NCBI GenBank assembly: GCA_045631445.1
Contig: JAZQUS010000139.1
Span: 1 to 53,564, forward strand
Length of the DNA stretch: 53,564 nucleotides
Source: RGIG4608 sp045631445
GTDB lineage: Bacteria > Bacillota > Clostridia > Oscillospirales > CAG-272
Direction: 5' to 3'
Below, piece after piece: positions 51,101-53,564 of this stretch (the first letter of the stretch is position 1; every line of letters starts with the position of its first letter). The notes below the pieces were generated by a model. That model did not search any database and was not told the DNA's origin. It worked only from the letters and a program-made list of their open reading frames with translations. Position numbers and translations under genes: made by a program.

Positions 51101-53202
51101 CGCAGATTGGTGAAGTTAAATATGAAACACTTCAGGAAGCATTTGATGCAGCTGTAAGCGGAGACGTAATCAAGCTCGTTGCTGACGTTAAGGTATCAAA
51201 GTATCTTGATATTAAAGCACAAGAATATGCAAAAACAAGAGCAGTAGTAAACATGGGCGAAGTTGCTCGTGATATTACACTCGATCTCAATGGTTATAGC
51301 ATTTCTCCTGCGGAGGATTATAACTATAATACAGGTTATCCTCTTGTATTCGTTGGTGTTAACCAGACTCTTACAATTAAGGGTGAGGGAACAATCAGCG
51401 CAGACAAGAAGGTTACGGTTGGTGTTTACGGTACTCTTAATATTGAGGGTGGAACAATCGTAAATACAGGCGCAACTGAAGATGACGGTGCACTTCAAAT
51501 TTACTATTGGAACAATGATCTTCCAAGCTATGAAGGTATCGTAGGTGGTACAGGTTATATCACAGGTGGTAACATTCAGGGTGACGTTTACGTAGACGAA
51601 GCTGATGAGGATGGAGAAGCAACTCTTGAAATTAGCGGTGGTAAGTTTACAGTTGACGTTTCTGAGTGGGCTACTGATGGATTCAAGGTTCTCGGCGGTA
51701 CAGATGAAAACGGTAACGTAATCTTTGGCGTAATGGAAGAAGCAACTATCCCTTATATTCAGGATGGTTATTGGTGGATTGACGGCATCAATACAGGCGT
51801 TAAGGCAGAAGGTACTGATGGCGAAGACGGCAAGACACCTAAATTGAAGCTCGAAAACGGACATCTCTTCGTTTCTTATGATGATGGCGCAACATGGGAA
51901 GATCTTGGTATCGTTGGTGGTACTGATGGTTCTGGTACTGTTGTAGTAATTAAGCCTATGTTCAAACTCGAAGGCGATAATCTCTTCGTTTCACTCGATA
52001 ATGGTGCTACATGGGAAGACCTTGGCACAGTTAAGGGTGAAGATGGAGAAGATGGCAAGCCCGGTACGGATGGTGAAAACGGTAACGATGGTCAGCCCGG
52101 TACTGATGGAGAAGATGGTAAGACACCTTCTTTCAAGCTCGAAGATGGACACCTTTGGGTATCTTTCGATAACGGAGCAACATGGACAGACCTTGGCAAT
52201 GTTACTGGTGAAGATGGCAAGCCCGGTACTGATGGTGAAAACGGTAACGATGGTCAGCCCGGTACTGACGGCGAAGACGGAAAGACACCTTCATTTAAGG
52301 TTGAAAATGGTAATCTCTTTGTATCTTTCGATAATGGCGTGACTTGGGAAGACCTTGGACCTGTTAAGGGTGAAGATGGTAAGCCCGGTCAGGATGGCGA
52401 AGACGGTGAAGATGGAAAAGATGGTAATACACCTCTTTTGAAGCTTGAAGACGGAGTTCTTTATGTATCTTACGATAACGGAGCTACTTGGACATCTCTT
52501 GGTAACATTAACGGTGTTGACGGTAAACCCGGTGAAGATGGAAAGCCCGGTCAGGATGGTGAGGACGGAGAAGACGGAAAAGACGGAATCACACCTCAGT
52601 TGAAGGTTGAAAACGGCGTTCTTTACGTATCTTACGATAATGGAGCAACTTGGGAAGAGCTTGCTAATATCAAGGGTGAAGACGGTGAAGACGGTAAGCC
52701 CGGTCAGGATGGCGAAGACGGTGAAGACGGCAAACCCGGTCAGGACGGAGAAGATGGTGAAGACGGAAAAGATGGCGTTACACCTCTCTTCAAGATTGAA
52801 AACGGACATCTCCATGTTTCCTATAACAATGGCGAAACTTGGACCGATCTTGGCAACATTCAAGGTGCTAACGGATCGAACGGTAATGATGGCTCCAACG
52901 GTTCTGACGGTAACGACGGAAACGATGGTGAAGACGGAAAAGACGGTATCACACCTCAACTTAGAATTAATCCTGAAACTAATGAGTGGGAAGTTTCCTA
53001 TGACAATGGTGAAACTTGGACATCTCTTGGCGTAAAAGCTACAGGTGATAAGGGTGAACAGGGTGATAAGGGTGAAGACGGTCAGGATGGCTCAACTTTC
53101 ACAGTTGAAATGTTCCTTCAGTCTATTGCTCATGCGATTGTAACACTCCTCAAGAAATTGATGGAATTTATTGCAACACTCTTGCTCGGTTTTCTTAAAT
53201 AA
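45184..53202 (+). CDS. Giant secreted multidomain surface protein
   Basis: 2672 residues from 45184; AAAGGAC precedes it. The signal peptide is MRKLSKILVLVLVLMTMITA... ending NASAA. In order by residue: two starch-binding-like beta domains (33-135; 137-232, YYLKGDFNSWGD); CxxC repeats (236-463); an InlB-like strand region with FTFAGWSETT (about 465-535); an unknown beta domain (540-713); CxxC repeats (715-808); a second unknown domain (811-936); CxxC repeats (937-1085); beta-helix modules (1092-1815); CxxC repeats (1816-1965); a repeat of the first beta-helix module (1970-2173); and collagen-like Gly-x-y tracts with eight Trp modules (2190-2623). The C-terminus is a hydrophobic helix (2639-2672). 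No LPxTG is seen; attachment is unclear. Adhesion to glucans is inference. Confidence 0.88.
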   Translation: MRKLSKILVLVLVLMTMITAISSLGFNASAAQPKTLYLDPNSNWTSNGAGFAAYFFGNGETWVRMTDSNGDGIYEVAVPTNKTYPSVIFCRMSSSTAGLAWGNVWNQTNDLTIPTDGKDCYTVADGAWSNGAGSWATLTYYLKGDFNSWGDANLMVFSGTTLTTTINLQKGEYKFKINSSSGSWWGSSTSITDTKANLSFTQTGGDCKLTVTKCGAYTFSFVSGKLTITRADADGAHTWNAGAETTAPGCETTGVKTYTCTVTGCGTTKTETIAALGHNMVTDAAVAPGCESTGLTEGSHCTRCDHKVAQEVVPAKGHTEVTVAGKDATCTATGLTDGKKCSVCGEVTLAQQTIALKEHTAGAAVKENEVAATCKAAGSYDSVVKCSVCSAELSRETKTVAKLAHTEVAIAGKAATCTEKGLTEGKKCSVCGEVTLAQTEVVAKGHSFSEGTCGTCGAVDPDYVAPLDVLFSVPDGVEPVEMGAGNVLPTAGAPDGFTFAGWSETTIDDTKTIPVLLNAGSKYTGDAQVLYAVYTHIVKEQGESKYQLTDISNIKSTDIVVITMKNSSGVYYAISNNNGTSSAPTAVKITVSNGVITSSVATTIQWNIGGSKDAYIIYPNGKTDKWLYATNTNNGLRVGTNASKTFKITQTTSANGSGYYLTHIGQNRYIGVYNSQDWRCYTTVNDNIKNQNLAFFVLKSTTVEKTYYCTLSEVACEHNYESVVTAPKCTTKGYTTHTCTECGDTYIDSEVNATGHSYVEKITTAATCTTAGVKTSTCETCGDVKTASIAALGHNYADGKCSVCAEKEPIEVTISFNNTSYRTELTTSKQVWKKDGIIVTNNKGSSTSNVADTSNPVRFYASSNLVIEYPSMTKIEFHCNSTDYANALKNSIGATATVSGKVVTVVFAESVDTYTIAKLTAQVRMDSIKVYAEAKCEHTYDNACDTTCNECGEERTTTHTPGAEATCTTAQVCTVCNAELVATLGHDLKDVAGKDADCENAGYTAYKDCSRCDYIEGKKVIDALGHNMVTDKAVAPTCTATGLKEGSHCSRCDHKVAQTVVDALGHKWVDATFDAPKTCSACGTTEGSALVAAAKIGDVKYETLQEALDAAVDGDTITLLADVKASKYLDVKTANAGEVARAITLNLNGHTITPADGYNYNSGYPLVFVGINQTLTIKGEGTISAVKKVTIGVYGVLHLEGGTIVNEGKNEDDAAIDIYYWNHDLPSYEGIVGGTGYITGGNIQGIVWVDEPDEDGSASLEISGGTFTTDVSKWVADGYELDENGTIIVHVHSFVDGKCTACGDFDPDYTVVESLDELKAALLNGGNILLNADITSSEIIVIGKPTVLVGGGHTITSKATRAINISGANGVTIKNLTVVASGERAFNVIQNATNVVIENVTATAANYTFNIASSAPNAVVAINNSTLTGLCTVNVSAAGAKVTIDKSIINCNDNNTTAGEAYAALSLNKDAIGGSIVATNTTINVAEGSDSVKGRNGAENGTVTIDGTTDGVVVIVAVITYEGSNYYYGFTSLENAIEFAKNGDTIKLMSDVTVEKLEHSCQIKIDLNGHTLTAGEKVLVHNYVAGEVVAPTFDAKGYTVYKCSCGKVEYRDEVPALVAVATVNGEKYTTLQEAVNAANGEKVVVLVDINLTSSIVVDGLELILDLNGKTINASYEAKIVEVLLAKNDAKVTITGNGTMLATGEGEFVEVISAIDGAVVTIENGTFVSDGCTTIYATRGAIVNINAGRYEAKELYNSMRFLLDVNEAESVLGVINVYGGEFVAFNPANHNNDGAYSNKLVGKLHAIATNGVYVVGAHEYESKVTDPTCTAAGYTTYTCVCGDTYKSNEVAALGHDYDAVVTAPDCVNDGYTTYTCKVCAYTYTDDEVAALGHDYDAEVTAPDCLNGGYTTYTCKVCGYTYVADEVAALGHTVVVDVAVAPTFTSTGLTEGKHCSVCNEVLVAQEVIPAKVAVAQIGEVKYETLQEAFDAAVSGDVIKLVADVKVSKYLDIKAQEYAKTRAVVNMGEVARDITLDLNGYSISPAEDYNYNTGYPLVFVGVNQTLTIKGEGTISADKKVTVGVYGTLNIEGGTIVNTGATEDDGALQIYYWNNDLPSYEGIVGGTGYITGGNIQGDVYVDEADEDGEATLEISGGKFTVDVSEWATDGFKVLGGTDENGNVIFGVMEEATIPYIQDGYWWIDGINTGVKAEGTDGEDGKTPKLKLENGHLFVSYDDGATWEDLGIVGGTDGSGTVVVIKPMFKLEGDNLFVSLDNGATWEDLGTVKGEDGEDGKPGTDGENGNDGQPGTDGEDGKTPSFKLEDGHLWVSFDNGATWTDLGNVTGEDGKPGTDGENGNDGQPGTDGEDGKTPSFKVENGNLFVSFDNGVTWEDLGPVKGEDGKPGQDGEDGEDGKDGNTPLLKLEDGVLYVSYDNGATWTSLGNINGVDGKPGEDGKPGQDGEDGEDGKDGITPQLKVENGVLYVSYDNGATWEELANIKGEDGEDGKPGQDGEDGEDGKPGQDGEDGEDGKDGVTPLFKIENGHLHVSYNNGETWTDLGNIQGANGSNGNDGSNGSDGNDGNDGEDGKDGITPQLRINPETNEWEVSYDNGETWTSLGVKATGDKGEQGDKGEDGQDGSTFTVEMFLQSIAHAIVTLLKKLMEFIATLLLGFLK
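51750..53055 (+). repeat. Collagen-like tracts alternating with Trp modules
   Basis: After DGYWWIDGINTGVKA, eight modules of the type TPxFKLEDGHLWVSFDNGATW-x-x-LG are separated by Gly-x-y tracts made of GEDGKPG, GQDGEDG and GNDG units. The G-rich tracts are coded by short near-identical DNA repeats. The Trp module resembles the DUF4988-type segment found before collagen-like tracts in gut Bacteroidetes surface proteins. Confidence 0.85.
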
Positions 53203-53222
53203 TCATTAATTCAATATGATTA

Positions 53223-53250
53223 CAAGGCGGATGCTTAGGCATCCGCCTTG
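53223..53250 (+). terminator. Terminator after the giant gene
   Basis: Perfect 12-bp stem CAAGGCGGATGC / GCATCCGCCTTG (53223-53234 with 53239-53250), loop TTAG. The T tract is weak (CTTGTTTG). Confidence 0.8.
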
Positions 53251-53358
53251 CTTGTTTGTATGGTATATGAACACAGGAAAAAATTGTTTAATTTGTTTAA
53301 AATTTTACATTGGATTTTGTTTATAATAATGAAAATATATATATAAGCAAAATTATTA

Positions 53359-53387
53359 TTGATTTAATGATATAAAGGTGGTATAAT
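53359..53387 (+). promoter_or_regulatory. Promoter of the second secreted-protein gene
   Basis: TTGATT (53359-53364) and TATAAT (53382-53387), 17-bp spacing, 54 bp before the ATG, the same distance as for the giant gene. Confidence 0.75.
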
Positions 53388-53441
53388 TCATATTGGGTAC
53401 ATTTAGTACTTAATAAATTTTTTAGAAAGGACTTAATTTTT

Positions 53442-53564
53442 ATGAGAAAGTTAAGCAAAATTTTAGTTCTCGTACTTGCTTTGGCAATGCTTACAGCAGT
53501 TTTTGCTATGACAGCAAGTGCAGTATCTTCAACTCAATCTTGGGTTGTAGCTGGCTCATCCGCT
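53442..53564 (+). CDS. Second secreted surface protein, 5' end only
   Basis: 41 codons before the window ends. The signal peptide MRKLSKILVLVLALAMLTAV followed by FAMTASA is nearly identical in its first 14 residues to that of the giant protein, and the preceding bases, including AGAAAGGACTTAATTTTT, are the same. After the likely cleavage (TASA) comes VSSTQSWVVAGSSA. It is a paralogue in leader and signal; whether the mature protein is similar cannot be seen. Confidence 0.85.
   Translation, partial: MRKLSKILVLVLALAMLTAVFAMTASAVSSTQSWVVAGSSA

Noticed and set aside
48331..52959. Long antisense frames (for example 48331-49059, 51196-51864, 52291-52959, minus strand)
   Set aside because: They mirror the repetitive composition of the giant gene, have no ribosome sites and no recognisable protein features.
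51750..53055. Regular short DNA repeats suggesting a CRISPR array
   Set aside because: They are in-frame coding repeats of a collagen-like protein with no unique spacers of constant length, and no cas genes are nearby.
45184..53202. LPxTG wall anchor or dockerin on the giant protein
   Set aside because: The C-terminus is an amphipathic/hydrophobic helix without LPxTG, basic tail or calcium-binding dockerin repeats.

Overview
The window is A/T-rich chromosomal DNA from an anaerobic, Gram-positive-type member of the Clostridia (Bacillota), probably an uncultured gut lineage. The basis is a ClpC-type (not ClpB) ATPase, AddAB instead of RecBCD, a paired glgC/glgD ADP-glucose pyrophosphorylase, a holB-ricT-trmN6 neighbourhood like that of Firmicutes, a 2x[4Fe-4S] ferredoxin, lipoprotein signals, strong GGAGG ribosome sites, and very regular TTGACA-17-TATAAT promoters. 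There are no rRNA or tRNA genes and no CRISPR array. One tmRNA gene and one candidate unrecognised ncRNA are present.

Layout. 1-1839 is the 3' part of clpC. 2000-2809 is a lipoprotein of unknown role. 2905-3075 is a hairpin-rich, MITE-like palindromic repeat. 3151-7951 (minus) holds housekeeping genes: holB, ricT, a ferredoxin, trmN6, a TtcA-like tRNA thiolase and a stand-alone NnrD. 8220-16390 (plus) is a complete glycogen cassette: glgC, glgD, glgA, glgP and a GH13 amylase. 16516-19352 encodes a small lipoprotein, a GNAT acetyltransferase, SmpB and a DUF1846 protein. 19406-22990 looks like a small island inserted beside the 3' end of ssrA. It carries a two-gene BcgI-like restriction-modification system and repeats of the ssrA 3' end, but no integrase. 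ssrA lies at 22979-23371 (minus).

23614-24274 (minus) carries a SLOG-like gene preceded by a consensus promoter and a highly structured RNA that ends in an intrinsic terminator. 24370-27822 (plus) is a four-gene run: a small SH3-like protein, a pectate-lyase lipoprotein, a small membrane protein and a nucleotidase/guanylate-kinase-like fusion. 27860-29162 (minus) encodes a PAP2 phosphatase and a HAD phosphatase. typA follows at 29361. queG-addB-addA run leftward from 38943 to 31236. rlmA and a GT2 glycosyltransferase run rightward from 39170.

The last 13 kb is devoted to the cell surface. It encodes a four-helix membrane protein with a huge coiled-coil ectodomain and Asp/Thr/Pro-repeat tail, translationally coupled to a small membrane protein with its own repeat tail. 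Next comes a 2672-residue secreted mosaic protein: starch-binding-like modules, many CxxC repeats, beta-helix segments and a collagen-like C-terminal third with eight Trp-containing modules. Finally there is the 5' end of a second secreted protein that shares promoter layout, leader and signal peptide with the giant.

How they fit together. The glycogen cassette makes and remobilises storage glucan, and the surface proteins and pectate lyase suggest contact with plant polysaccharides outside the cell. smpB and ssrA, the two parts of trans-translation, lie only 5 kb apart and are now separated by the restriction island. Everything about function is inferred from motifs read by eye; no database search was possible.
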